Source: Gymnorhina tibicen (taxonomy: Eukaryota > Chordata > Aves > Passeriformes > Artamidae). From it: a stretch of 64,000 bases of DNA. Positions within the stretch are counted from its first letter, which is position 1. Every line of letters starts with the position of its first letter. The stretch covers positions 186,001 to 250,000 of the forward strand of contig VXAZ01005697.1 of assembly GCA_013399875.1 (NCBI GenBank), written 5' to 3'. Below the pieces are notes generated by a model. The model searched no databases. It was given only the letters and a program-made list of their open reading frames with translations, and was not told where the DNA came from. Position numbers and translations under genes: made by a program. Below are positions 1 through 12,253 of the stretch, piece after piece.

Positions 1-332
1 TGGCAGCTTTTACATTCTGTTTATCATGGTTAGTTTTTTTTTCAATTTTGTGTTTTGGCTTCTCATTTTTCTCCTTTTCTTCCCATACTACTTACAGAGG
101 GGCCCCAATACCACAGAGTGCTTATCTGCATCCAAATCTAAAGGCAGCTGAGTTGTCATGAGTTATCCATGCAGACGCAAAGCAGCAGGAAGCTGTGTGT
201 GACAGAATTATAATATAAATTGCAATTCGTTACTTGGCCATCCTGCTACATCAGATAATTGATAATCTGATGCCTTTCCCATCCTGCACCTGTACCCTAG
301 TGACAAAGAATTTAGCTGCCAAATAGCTGCTG

Positions 333-391
333 TAAAACAAAACAAAACCAAAACAAACACAAAACAAACAAAAAAAAACCCCAAAACAAAA
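333..391. repeat. A-rich low-complexity tract (CAAAA-like)
   Basis: This is a run of AAAAC/AAAC units grading into poly(A) and ending in an ACCCC-type patch. It is a simple repeat with no coding content. No LINE or retrocopy body is recognisable directly next to it. Confidence 0.8.
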
Positions 392-789
392 GTAACCCTG
401 GAGGTGGGTACTTACTCATTGAAAAGAATATTTGTCATCATTATCTTTCCACCTTCTACTTCATTTAATCACTCGTGACAATTGTCTCATGTCCTGCAGT
501 TCTTCTCATTTTACACACAATTTAAGTTCTGCATGTGAAATGGAATAGCCCCATCCAACAGCACGGCTGGGGCTGCCTGGGTAGGAAGCAGCTCAGGGGC
601 CCTGGTGTACGGTAGACATGAGCCAGCAGTGACAGAATGAAAGGCAACGGACAGAAACTGCAGCACGGCCAATTCTGATCAGATATTGTGGCTTCTTTTA
701 TTTTCACCATGAGAGCAGTCAGGTTTGGGAACAGGTGCACACTTTGGTTGTGGAATTTCATCCTCATAAATATTGAATCCTCACACAAG

Positions 790-889
790 CACAACCTTGA
801 CAACCTGATCTAGCTGGACCTGCTCTGAGCAGAGGGCTGGGCTAAATGGTCTTCAGAGGTTTTTTGTAACCTTAATTTCTCTATATTTT
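790..889 (+). mobile_element. CR1 LINE 3'-end fragment
   Basis: The segment carries the conserved CR1 3' tail in order: a CAACCTGATCTAG-like block, a GAGCAGAGGGCTGGGCTAAATGGTC block, then CAGAGG followed by a TAACCTTAAT-like block near 868-875. These correspond to the CR1 region that usually reads as 'rank order, GGTTGGACTAGATGA, CCAACC'. The usual 8-bp terminal repeat of the ATTCTATG type is degraded. Only about 100 bp of 3' UTR remains, so this is a strongly 5'-truncated and diverged copy with no coding potential. Confidence 0.75.
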
Positions 890-1060
890 CATGATAAGCA
901 AGGGTGAGCCCTGCAAAGGTAACAGAAAGTACCTAATGAAGCAACTTAATTTCATTGTTGAATTTGGAATAACAAATGGTGGTTTTTTGTGTATATCATT
1001 TTCAATCTGAAAGAAGAAATCAAATGAGATACATTTTTCAGAAAGTGCTTTTGGATTTTG

Positions 1061-1106
1061 TAGACTTACACTAGACTTACTTTGTAGACTTAAATAGACT
1101 TACTCT
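1061..1106. repeat. Imperfect TAGACTTA-type tandem repeat
   Basis: Four imperfect copies of a TAGACTTA-like unit occur in about 45 bp with spacers of uneven length. This is a local minor repeat inside the intron. Confidence 0.6.
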
Positions 1107-3652
1107 GCGTCTAATGAATTTACTCTGGATAACATTTTAACCTGTTTTTTAGAATAGACCAGTGACTGACTCAAGTTTTAGATTTTCAGCTGAGGACTTA
1201 TGAAAGTCTGGAGTTGCAGGAAAGAAATATTCCACGCAAGTATTATATATACACAAGTTCCGTTTCATTGGATGTCTTAAAAAGTAAGTAAGACAAGACT
1301 GTTTTCAGGGTCTCCAAAATTTATATCCAAGCAAAAGCTTAGGTGAATAGGGCCACAGCATATATTTTTAAGAATATTAGGGGTGTTAACTCACAAGAGA
1401 GACAGGATGTAGGTTTCTCTTGCACCATGATTTATTATATTTTTCCAATGGAAGGAAATATAATGCAACCCTGGTTTTCAGGGGGGGTTGAAATGTAGAA
1501 AGAAAGAGAAGAGAGTGCTGTGACTCTGATGTTTCGTTGGGAACTTTTGCCTTTTGGATTCTGCCAGAAGAGCATGACCCAACAGATGTGCAGTACTGAT
1601 AAATGAATTTTATTCCTCCAAGGTAACAGGGCAACTGTATTGCTTATGCATTCTTGTACATATGTAAAAACTTATATGCATACATATAAAAAATAGAGAC
1701 ATAGAACACACATTCTCCTGAGTATGAAAACGAAACCCAGCAGAAATCTTCCCTGCAGGACTCATACACTTTTAGGCTTAGGATTTAACAGATAGCGTCC
1801 TAAATATTCTCTGAGATATATTGTTTCTGTCTCTAAACCAAATATGATCTTTTCTCAGGAAGTAAAATTACCCCAAAGGCAAGAAGAGAAAGGGGGAAAA
1901 CACATATGTCTCCTATGTGGCAAATAGGGAGGCACAAACTTAATCTGTAGGGGTAGGCCCATTTACTGAAATATTTGAATGTCACCATTTCACGTCCTGT
2001 TGTTTGGACATTGCTGAAGAGTGTCATGTTGTGGCATTCATTTCTGCAGTTTCATTGTTTGCTTCTTTTTTTCATATGCGGCAAATACATTGCGTGTTTA
2101 CTACAGCCAAAAGAAACCAAGAGATGGCAGCACTGCTTTTAATATTCTGTGTGCACAACCTGCACTAAGTGATGCATCTGTCAGTAATACTTCTGAACTT
2201 TTCACAGTTGACACATGCTTTCACTGGTCAGTGAACAGTTCTTTCTTTACAGAAAACTTGTTAAAATTAGTGGCCTTACTGCTAAAGGAAATTGTCTTTT
2301 CCCATTGCAAATTTGCATAATGCTGTCTCATCTCTTCGGCAGAAAAAGCCTAACAGACACAGGAACTCCAGGGAATATTTAAATGCCACAGGGCAGCTTT
2401 GGTCAGTGTGACTGAGCAATCTTGCTTCACCATTTACTTTTTTGCCTTGCAATAATTTCTGTTTTATTTTTACTCCAGAAAACAACTTTTTGCATCAGAC
2501 AAGGTGTTTTGGAATACAGGATACTGAACTAACAGCCCATGTTTAGCAGTTTCTTTTTACCAATGTGCTTAGAAACCTTCTACCCTTCTGAAGTGAAAAT
2601 TAATCACCTCAGTTTAATCCAAAGAAAGCCCTAAGGGGACTTTCATAGAATTATTAATGTTGTCAGGAGATTGTTAGCATTTCAGTAATTGTCCATAGGC
2701 TGTATAGAGACACTTTGTTTCTTGCACTGTAATGGTCATTTTATATCACTGTGTATATACAAAGACTCAAAAATTTTTAATGAACTAATTTTCTTTTGAT
2801 ACTGTATTTTTAAGGATTTTTTTTAGCAGCTAGACATCTGCAAAAGATGACACAGTAAAAACGTGGTGATTGAAACAACAAGCATTTGAATGTTAAGTGA
2901 AATAGGTTGTGTTACAGTGTGAGGTTTGATACACTGCATATAAATGTGAGCATTTTTCATTTTATTTTTAAAAAAGTCAATAACGTGTATATGGCTGCAG
3001 TGTCAAAATGATTTGATCATGTTGAAAAGCAAGAAAATTTAGCTTGACCCTTCTGGAATCAACATCTGTTTCTAGCAAACTGACTTTCAGATCACCTCTT
3101 ACTGTGACTTGGCAAGAAAATTCAACAAGTAATGTGCTGCTTGATTTTTGAGTTTTGGGGGTTGTGATTAGCATTTTAAAACCTTCAGTCTTGCCAAGAA
3201 AGACTACATAACACGTAGACTATGTACATGTTCCAGCCCAAAACCATTCTATGTTTCGGAGTGACATAGAATTGCTTATCCACGTGTGCCTAAACATTCA
3301 GAAAAATGGTGAAAGCTGGTGGTCCTGAACATTGGTATTTTTTTGTAACATTTGACAAAATAGCTTGCCGTGTTTCTTCTAAGAATTCAGTGTTGTCATG
3401 AGAAAATGGGCCTATTTCTGGCGTTACTGATCTTCCAATACTCACCTGGGTTGGTCTTAAAGCAGTGCTGCTGAATGGAGTAGACCATTATTTTAAAGTA
3501 AGCACTTAGGTTTTTTCTTACACAGAAAGTATATAACCGAAATGATTATCCATTATCAGAATTAGAGTCGTGTTATTTCAGCATTTCTCTTTGCAGCTGC
3601 ACTGGAAGTGGCCATCACCAGACAGCTTCAACCATCAAATTTGCCAAACTGC

Positions 3653-3679
3653 ATGTGGATAATTTTAAATTATCCACAT
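3653..3679. repeat. Perfect 13-bp palindrome with 1-nt centre
   Basis: Arm 1 (3653-3665, ATGTGGATAATTT) is the exact reverse complement of arm 2 (3667-3679), with a single T between them. The flanks do not extend the pairing. It could form a hairpin or cruciform or bind a dimeric factor. It lies at the edge of a GC-richer patch (3690-4400) with overlapping short open frames on both strands and no recognisable protein. Confidence 0.9.
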
Positions 3680-6600
3680 AACCCATTTCTTTGGATGCGG
3701 AAAGGGCCATGCCAGGACGTAAGACAGCTAGGAGACATGGTGCTGGTGCAATGGCACAGGGACAGGTGCTGGGAATCCAGCAGAACAGTCTGGGGATCTT
3801 GCCCAGGCTCTGTGGCCACTGCTGTAGGGGCACATGCAGAGGCTGCTGCCTCTGAGACAGAGACTCTGCATGCTCTGTGTGAAATCCGGGTCTGCCTGGG
3901 AGTGTTACCCAAGGCAAAGCATCTAAATTAGTAAGTTTTGGGTTGTTTTTTAAGAAACTGTTTGCTAGTGTCTGTGCCTTGCAGCATTACTGATACTGCC
4001 CCTGACATAACCCGCAAGGAGGGGCCTCGTGCCCAGGAGCCGCTTGTGGCAGGCTCGGCTTTGTGCTGATGGCAGCAAAAAGGGCAATGGTTTGGGGCTG
4101 GTGTTGAACTTAGAAGTTGTCAGATCAAGCAGGGCAGCTGAGGGAGGCACAGGGGCAGCTCCAGCTCTGGCATCAGGCACCTCCCTGGGGATGGGATGAG
4201 GTCAGGCTGGGACTTGGGCCCATCGCTGGCCTGGGGCAGGTCTGTGGGGAGCTGGAGACTGGCCCTGCTGCAGCATCACTGGAGTAGAGGCTCACAGCCC
4301 TGGGGTTCTGGGCTGTGGGTAGGCTTGGGGAGCACCAAGGAAGACTGGGCAGGGACTGTAAGGCCTCTTGGGTTCCTGACATGTCTGGGCAGCTCATGAA
4401 TTGACCACTGATGATAACAGGAGCCTTTATTAGCAGCATCTTGTAGAAAAAGAACAAACAAAACCCCCAAACAGCTGCAAGTAGATATTATGGGCATTAC
4501 AATAAAATGTTTGTACACCTTAGACATATCTTCAAAAGCTGCAGGAGAAAATGAAGCAAAAAGCTTTGTTGTGCAATCAGTATTGGTAAGTGGCAACACT
4601 AAAGAAAGATCACGGTGGCATAGCATTTCTATGGTATGTGTAGAGACCAGTGGAGTGAATCACAGGGATTGCATTAGGGCAGCCAACTGAAATGAGCAAC
4701 TCTGGTTTCCTTATTGACCACCCCCTGTGTTTTCTTCATTCAAAAAAGGCCACAATTTTAAGAAAAGAACTGTTCGCAGTTGGGCTGGAGAGATGCTGTC
4801 TTCTCCTTCACTTTGCTCTTGAAGTCTCCCTTTCCTCTTCTGTGACTGGGAGGGTGCTGTCATTAATGAAGTAGAAGCCTCGGGAGAATTTGAACCTTTT
4901 GAAGGACTTCACAGTCCAGCAGACTTTGACAAATGAAGGCAAGTGGGAGAGCACTGGAAGGTGTTTATCTGAACGATGGTTAGCAGGCCAGTCTGCGGGC
5001 TGGACCAGGGACAGAGACATTTGTTCTGTTGGCGGCTCTGTTTGAAATGTATCCAGACCATACAGTAAAAGAGCTTTGTGATAGTAATACTGGATTTTAA
5101 ATTCCCCATGAAGCCTAAAAACTTTCAGAACTTCACTAACTTGAAAGTGGCATCTCAGTTTCTTCATAGCCTTCAGAGTTCAAAGGGATACCACTATGAA
5201 TAATATGAATGTTGATGTAATCCCAATCAGAGAAAATGATAATAATAGTTAAAACCTCAGTCATTATTTCAATTCATTAACTATTCGTCATAGGTTCATC
5301 CACTATTGCTAACTAAGCAGAAGATGCAGCCACTTTTAATAAATAAGGTATTTGAGCAACTTTATTGGCAAGTGACTTGAAAAAAACCCCAAAACCATAA
5401 AATTGATCAAATCAAGATTGGTGAAAGATGCAACAACATAGCTTATTGCTGGTGGGAAAATAACTAGTGAAACAAAATCCTGGGTGATCTTTAATGGGAC
5501 TTGAAGTATGTCCAGCAAGCCAATAAAGTTCTTCATAACAGAGATATGCAGTCATGCAGTAAAAGAATTTAAATAGCATTGCAAAAAGTATTCCAAGTGT
5601 AACAGTAAAAGTTAACTCAAGAATTTAACTCAGATTTGGATTAACAAGAAAGCATTCTTTTAACAGAAAATCTGCAAACTTAGTTGAAGGAAAAGGAATT
5701 TTAATGACGAAATTCACATTATGTATTCTACTGTGTAAAGTTTTTAGACTTTTAGGCTTATAGGTAGTAAGATTCCGTTCTAATATTTATACTTCTTCCC
5801 TCCAGAAAATTATAAACCCCTACAAAATTATATTTGAGCAAAATATCTGCCTTTTTAATTTTCCTCTGTCTGATCCAAAGTGATGAAGGAATGTCAAATA
5901 CAGCATATGAAAGCAAATACTCAAACAGAGAAATTTAAAGTGAAACTCTCCAGCCATGAAAACCAAGTGTTTTGTTTTTCCTAAGTATTCAGAGAAGTAG
6001 TTTGCAAATAAATCACAAAATATTAGTACAGTTCCAAAAAAAGCCCACTACCTTTCCACATGTAAACAACAAGCTGAGCATAGAAGATACTGGATATAGT
6101 GACAGTCTAACAGTCTTGAACAGTGGGAAACACACACTGTAGAGAACCTCGATATGGGGCATGCTTCCAAAGAAAGAAGCAATAGGCTCAATAGGTTTTG
6201 CTTAAAAAAGTGTTTGAGACAGAAAAATCTTTCATAAGCATGTTTAAGGAAATGTCATGTGAGAGAGAATGGGTCTTACTTTAGTTGCAGAATTACAACA
6301 GGATGGGTCACCAGCAATTGCTGCAGCACTGATTGAAAAAGCACTGTCTCTGTAATGCTAATAGTGCCTGAAGGTATTTTGTCTGACACCAGAGAATTTC
6401 TTGCAAAGGGCACCTAAGCAGGGGAGACAGAATGAAGGAGAGTTGAGAAACCTCATCAACATCCTGCCGTGTGAGCTTCCCAAATAGGATACAATTGAAT
6501 TTTGGATGCCGGGTCCTCGCAGTTCACTGGCAGGCTGCACAGTTAGATCAAGCAATAGACTTTAGGCAAGGTAAAATAACTTAAAGGATTAAGCATTGAC

Positions 6601-9600
6601 AGCTGTGTGTTTGATATGTATTGACTGATCTGTGTTTGAATTTGATTTTTTAATATATGTGGGAATTTTGTGGGGTGGGAGTTGAGAAGAGAATCTTAGA
6701 AGGGATTAAGAGCAACTAATACAGAAGTAGAGCTAAGCAGTGCACTGTTAGTTGCCTTGCATTAAGAGAAAAGTCCAGGTCTTTCACTTGCAGATAGCCC
6801 TTCAAAATTTGTCCAGTTTTGATGACATAGAAATCAAGTTAAGGTGCATTTCACAATCAAAAGTAAGACCCGAGTGCAGACTTCAACAAGTCCTGCTTTT
6901 TGAAATGGAAAATTAAACCCTTTCTAAGAAGTATGCCTTCATGTAAGCAAACATAATAAAACTTCAGCAAAATCGGTAAGGCAAACCTTTCATGTACAAG
7001 TAAAATAAATTGAATTCTAAATTAATGACTCTTTCTCAGCGGTCTGAATCATAGCATGGTGTTAATGCAGGAGAAAAGCTGCTATATTCAAATACGAGGC
7101 CACACAACAAATCCGTGTTGTTTGGTTTCCATCGTAGAAAGCATATTTACCCAGATTATGTGGGCTGCATGCAAAAAGTAGTTTTGCTGTGGGGAACAAA
7201 GATCCTCCTTCAGGCTTTTAAAAGTGTGTCAGTAACTATAACCTCAGGGTTGTAGTTGTCTAAATGGCTACGTTAGTAATTTTTTATTTAGATTCTCTGG
7301 TTTTCTGTAGCTGGCTTAGCAGATGACCTCAGATTTAAATTCCCTGGAGCAGGGACCATACATTTATATGAGCATGAACAGTGAGGGTTTGATCTTGGCT
7401 GGAGCTGCAGGCTATGACTGCGATGTAAATGTCAAGTCATAATAGAGTAAGCTCAGGCAATTTCTCTGAGAAATAAAACTTGCTGCTTTCAAATGTCACT
7501 AGGCTAAGGAAATTTCAGCATAAACTAATGCTGAAGTCAGTGGGAAATACATTTATCCACAATGTAGTTTCAATATAAGTTATTTAATTGTAAGACATAT
7601 TAAAATTTTATTAATCCAGTTATGCTGTATTGTTCACTCTAGCAGAACTATGTCATTTGAGAGGAAAAAGCTTATTGGATGCCTTTGGAATTGCCACACT
7701 TCCTTCTGTCTCTCAGGCATTCCTTGCAATTTTTGGCCAGACAGTCTAAAAATAAATAATTATAATTTAGAAAAAAAACATAGTAACACCTCTAAACATA
7801 ATCTTATGTGTTAAATCAGCCATAATGCAAACTCTTTTTAGGGAAGTCAAGTTCTCAAATGTGTCTGTGTAATCAGTGTGATTTCTGGTTCTTCTTTTCT
7901 CACTGCATGTCCAGAAAAATGCATGTCACCTTTATGAGGAACAGTAATAAGTTGGAATGATTTCATTGGGTTTTTTTAAACTTTTTATGGCTACTTACCC
8001 AGAATCTCTAATAGGATTTATTTGCAAAGCATAAATCTTAGTAGTCCAATCTCAGTGAATGGAAAGAACTCTGTATGTATGTATGATCTTGGACTTTTCT
8101 TACAGGCAGCCTTTTATTCCTAGTGTATACCTTTTGTTTTTAGGCATTTTAATTTGTTGTTGTAGTTGGAAGAAGTCACCATCCTCTCTCTTGCAGGTCT
8201 AGGGCTTCTTTGCAGACCATAGTTAAGAATTCAAATATGAATTATACCAGGACTGTGAAGAGAAAATTTTATGTGATGTGGGGTACAGAAGTAAATATTT
8301 GAGTTGATACGTGTGAATTTTTTTTATTTCTGAAATACGTATGCAGTCACTCTCTTCAGTGGTGTCACAGAAATGGTTAATGTTTGAATTTCATGGCAAA
8401 TAACTACAAGAAAATTAGTTAATGCTAATTTGAAATCACAGATACAAAGTCCATTTACCTTAAGTTAAATAGTTGCCATGATTGAAGGGAAATAATTGTG
8501 AGAAAAATATGGTAAGTTGGAAAGTCTTACAGAATACAAAGATGTGCTGTGATTTCCTTATCTTTAGGCAGACTGTTGCACATTTTGAAAAGTTTTGTTA
8601 TTGACTCCAGTAAAAAAAAAGTTGAGGCATCTTGTATTGAGCTGATGCACGCTGGATTCAGGCAATGATCTTTTACATCATGAAAGATGTCTTTAGGGTC
8701 CTGGTCTTACACATGTTTTTTCATGATCATAAAGTAGGTGAAGTTGGTGGGGTGCACACTATTTTGGATGGCCCAGTAGCAGTCCTTCAATAGGCATTGT
8801 TGTTGTTCACTACAGCTGTAAACTCTGACCTTTGCAGGGACAAGCTGGATCCTAAGGTAGGATTCAGTGGGTGCGTCCACCACCTCGGTTTTTTCCATAC
8901 ACCTTTGTGAGGAATGGGGAAAGCTAACAGCAGGAAGCACAGCTCCACCAAATCAAGGCTTTTATGTAGATCTGTCTGCTACTTCCTGGCTTACAAAAGT
9001 CTTTGTTTAAATAGCTTTGAATTAAATCTGTGCGATGTCTTACATCTACTGTAGCTCAACTGTGAAGCCTTAGCAAAGAGTAAAATTAATTGAATGTAGG
9101 TTCTTGGTGTTTTATGGAGCAGTGTTTGCTTGGCATATTTTTCGCTGTAGAATCAGGATAGGCCTTGAAAACACGCAGTTACACACTCACATGCACATGT
9201 ATTGCTAAGGTGGAGCAGTCAGCATCAAGTTATGTAGATATCCGTTGTAAAACATAAAAGAGATCCTTATATGTATATATAACAATCACATGTAATTCAT
9301 CTCCTTACTGTAAGAAAAAAATGTAGACAGCTGTAAGATATTCATCCATAACCAACTAATTGTGCAAAAAATACTACATTACTTTTTAACCTGAAATTCC
9401 TAAGCTATTCTTTCTCCTCACTTGGCTTTCACGTTGACATAGCAGCTGCCATGGGCTTTCCTGCATTCATTCATGTTCCAGTTTCAGTGAGGGATGCAGG
9501 AAACGCTGACGTCCATAAGGTTGTGTTGGTACAGTAAGTTATGCTTGTGTTTTGGTGTAGCAAGAAGGTTCCGAGGGGAGAGCCTGGAATGGGGGAGCAA

Positions 9601-10022
9601 CCCAAGGTAGAAATTAAGAGTCTTACAGGAGAAAGTGATAAGCTGCAGATTTATTTGTAACATGGTACATCCACAAAGAGATGTGAGGCGTGTGTAGGGC
9701 AGACAGAAGATGAATACTGAAATGCTACCATCCATCCAGGGAAAGAGCTGGTCAAAGATTTGAGGCCTTGGGCGAATGTGAAGGCCTCTGCACATTTTCC
9801 CAAAGCTTTGAAGGTGGCAGCCTGTAATAACACTTTCCTCAGAGAGCTTCCTTCATCCGTCTGACCAAAGGAAATGTCTTGCTGGTTCAGGTAGGAGTTT
9901 GTGTTGCTACACAGTTTCCATTCTGTTGCTGCTCAACAGAGGATAGAAAGCAGAAAAGCAAACAAGCAAACAAACCTCATGTACCTTTAGTCTCTCAAAA
10001 GGAGATTTCTTGAATCCTGTTT

Positions 10023-10460
10023 TGATGCCTTGAAGTGGCTACATGAAAAGAGAGGCTAGACAAGATTAAGAGAGTAAAAGCAGGTATTTATTTGAAGGGC
10101 CTTCAAAGGTACATCTTGGGCAGTCAAAAGCCTCCAACGGGCTCCGCCCAAGATGGACCATGGGTCATGGGTTCTTCACTCTTTTATAAGTTTGGTCCAT
10201 TTGCATATCAGGGTTAATTCTCCACTTATAATTTCAGGTAGTGATGTAATTACCCCAAGTTTGCTCCCCCTGTCAGAGGCTTTAGTTTACATATTTTGGG
10301 GCCTGGGACAACAAGGTGTCCTTGAAGTGCAAACCCAGAGAGGGTTTGTTATGTCTAACCAGCATGAGAGAGCAGTAGCTAACAGGCTATATGAAGTTTC
10401 AGAGTTACACACTAGGCAATACAGGATCTGAAAAACATAAAAGTTAAAACTAAGGCATCA
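10023..10460 (-). mobile_element. Solo LTR of an endogenous retrovirus
   Basis: The 438-bp segment begins TGATGCCTT (10023-10031) and ends AAGGCATCA (10452-10460). These are perfect 9-bp terminal inverted repeats in the TG...CA form typical of LTRs. Read on the - strand it shows the expected regulatory order: a long U3 from 10460, a TATA box CTTATAAAAG at 10190-10181, then an AATAAA poly(A) signal at 10092-10087 about 90 bp later, and a short U5. The 4-bp flanks are GTTT (10019-10022) and GTAT (10461-10464), a 3 of 4 match that could be a decayed target-site duplication. No primer-binding site or internal viral coding sequence follows on either side. It is therefore a solo LTR left by recombination. 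The retroviral class is not assigned. Confidence 0.8.
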
Positions 10461-12227
10461 GTATTGCTTTAGGTGACAACTTGTCTGATGGTGTAATTTC
10501 CAATTTTAATTTGACATAATTGAACTGGAGGAGTGGGGCTCAGAGAAGCATTGCTTATCTGTTCACTGTGGAAATAAAATGGGCTAGTCCCAGAGAAGAT
10601 TAGATAATCCATAATCCAATTTACCTTTCCTAAGGAAAGTTCATCATTGACTTGTCTAAAGGACAGTGTCCTTAACTGAGGACACTGACTTTAAATCCTG
10701 TAACTGGCCACAGATGTGGATGCTGCCTGAAAGACTATTCAGTCCAAGGATTAGTCAGTTGGTAAAACAATGAAAAAAAAATAATTTGAGAAAAAAGAAT
10801 TTATGAAAAGTGAAGATAGAGGAAACACTAGGTTTGCATAGAAATGCTCTAAAATCAGTGAAAAAACTGTAAGAAGCAAATAATTAAGTAGACTTCAGAA
10901 AATCAGTAACAATGTACCTGCAATAAAACTATCAGAATATTCTACAAGTTTTAATATCCAGAAATTGTTACAGAGTGAAAAAATATGTTCTCTCTTTCCT
11001 GTAATTTATATACAAACAGTGAAAGAAACATTTGAAAGTAATTCTTTTAATGGGATGGGAGATCCTACTGACTGTAATAGTTGCTGGTACAACTAATACA
11101 ACAGGTCAGTATGACTGAAGTAATTATTAACCTTAATCAATTTAGTAGTAGTAGTAAAGTTGCTTTCTATACAGTGTCTCAGATTTATTTGTAAACTGAG
11201 CAACAAATCCTCCCTCTCTTTTTATTCAGCCATAGGTGAAAGCATCATACATGGACTTTCTATTAAAATATTTTTTTCTCTTTTAGCAAATATATCACAG
11301 TTTATGATAGTTGCAGTCATGCTCAATCACAGATGATCAGTAGTTGTAATCATGGTTAGTGATGCATTCAGTTCCTAAAGTGAAATGTACTGTGTCAAAA
11401 ATTAGACAAGTATTCTTATTTCAATAAAGCAACTGGAGTGCATTTACCCCTCACCAGCTTCCCTCAAGATTAATGCATTTCATCCTCACCCTACTTAAAA
11501 ATTGGTCTGGAATTTTAACAGTGATCAGCAGTAAGCAAGTTCTTGGGTTTTCCATTGGCTTTTACATATCAAAGTGTGATTTAGTCTTAAGTCTTGATTT
11601 GCTGATTAGCATTAGTTCGTCTTCCAAGTCAATTAGCATGGAAATTCAAGTATTCCTAACCTTTATTTACTTTAAACAATTTTCTGTCCAGTGTAAAAAA
11701 GCTGCTGGAAGTCTTGGGGCCTTTCCCCAAATTATTTTCCTTACAATTTTACTGTTTAAATGCAATTTTAAGGGCTGAAATGCCAAATAATGTGAAGACC
11801 ATCTAAGATCTCCTGTGTACTTCTGATCTGAAAACTCTTGTCAGTGAAGTCACCCAGTCCACAGCTGAAGTTCTGTTGGCAATTTTAACACTTATTAACT
11901 GGTAGTACTACCAGAAACATGGCAGGTTCTTTGAAGAAAAATAATGGTTGTGGTAGTGTAGGATTTGAAGAAGGGGCTTGTGTGCCATCTGCAATGGCTG
12001 TCCTGATAAATTGCCTCTCCTCTCAAGGCATGCCTTGCTGGAATGCAGAAAACCAGACACTGTAGGATCTGAATGGTTTGGAGGATGAACTTTAGGTCAA
12101 AGATTGACACAAAAGCTGATGTTCTTATGTCTTCCATGGGAGTCTTCTCATCTCTTACACACCCAAATAAATGATTGCGTAGTCACTCACTTTAGGTATG
12201 ATTTCTGAATCTTCCTAACTACTACTG

Positions 12228-12253
12228 CTTTCCATTCATACTTTCCATTCATA
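12228..12253. repeat. Perfect 13-bp tandem duplication
   Basis: The unit CTTTCCATTCATA occurs twice, back to back, without mismatch. It is a short local duplication in intron. Confidence 0.9.
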
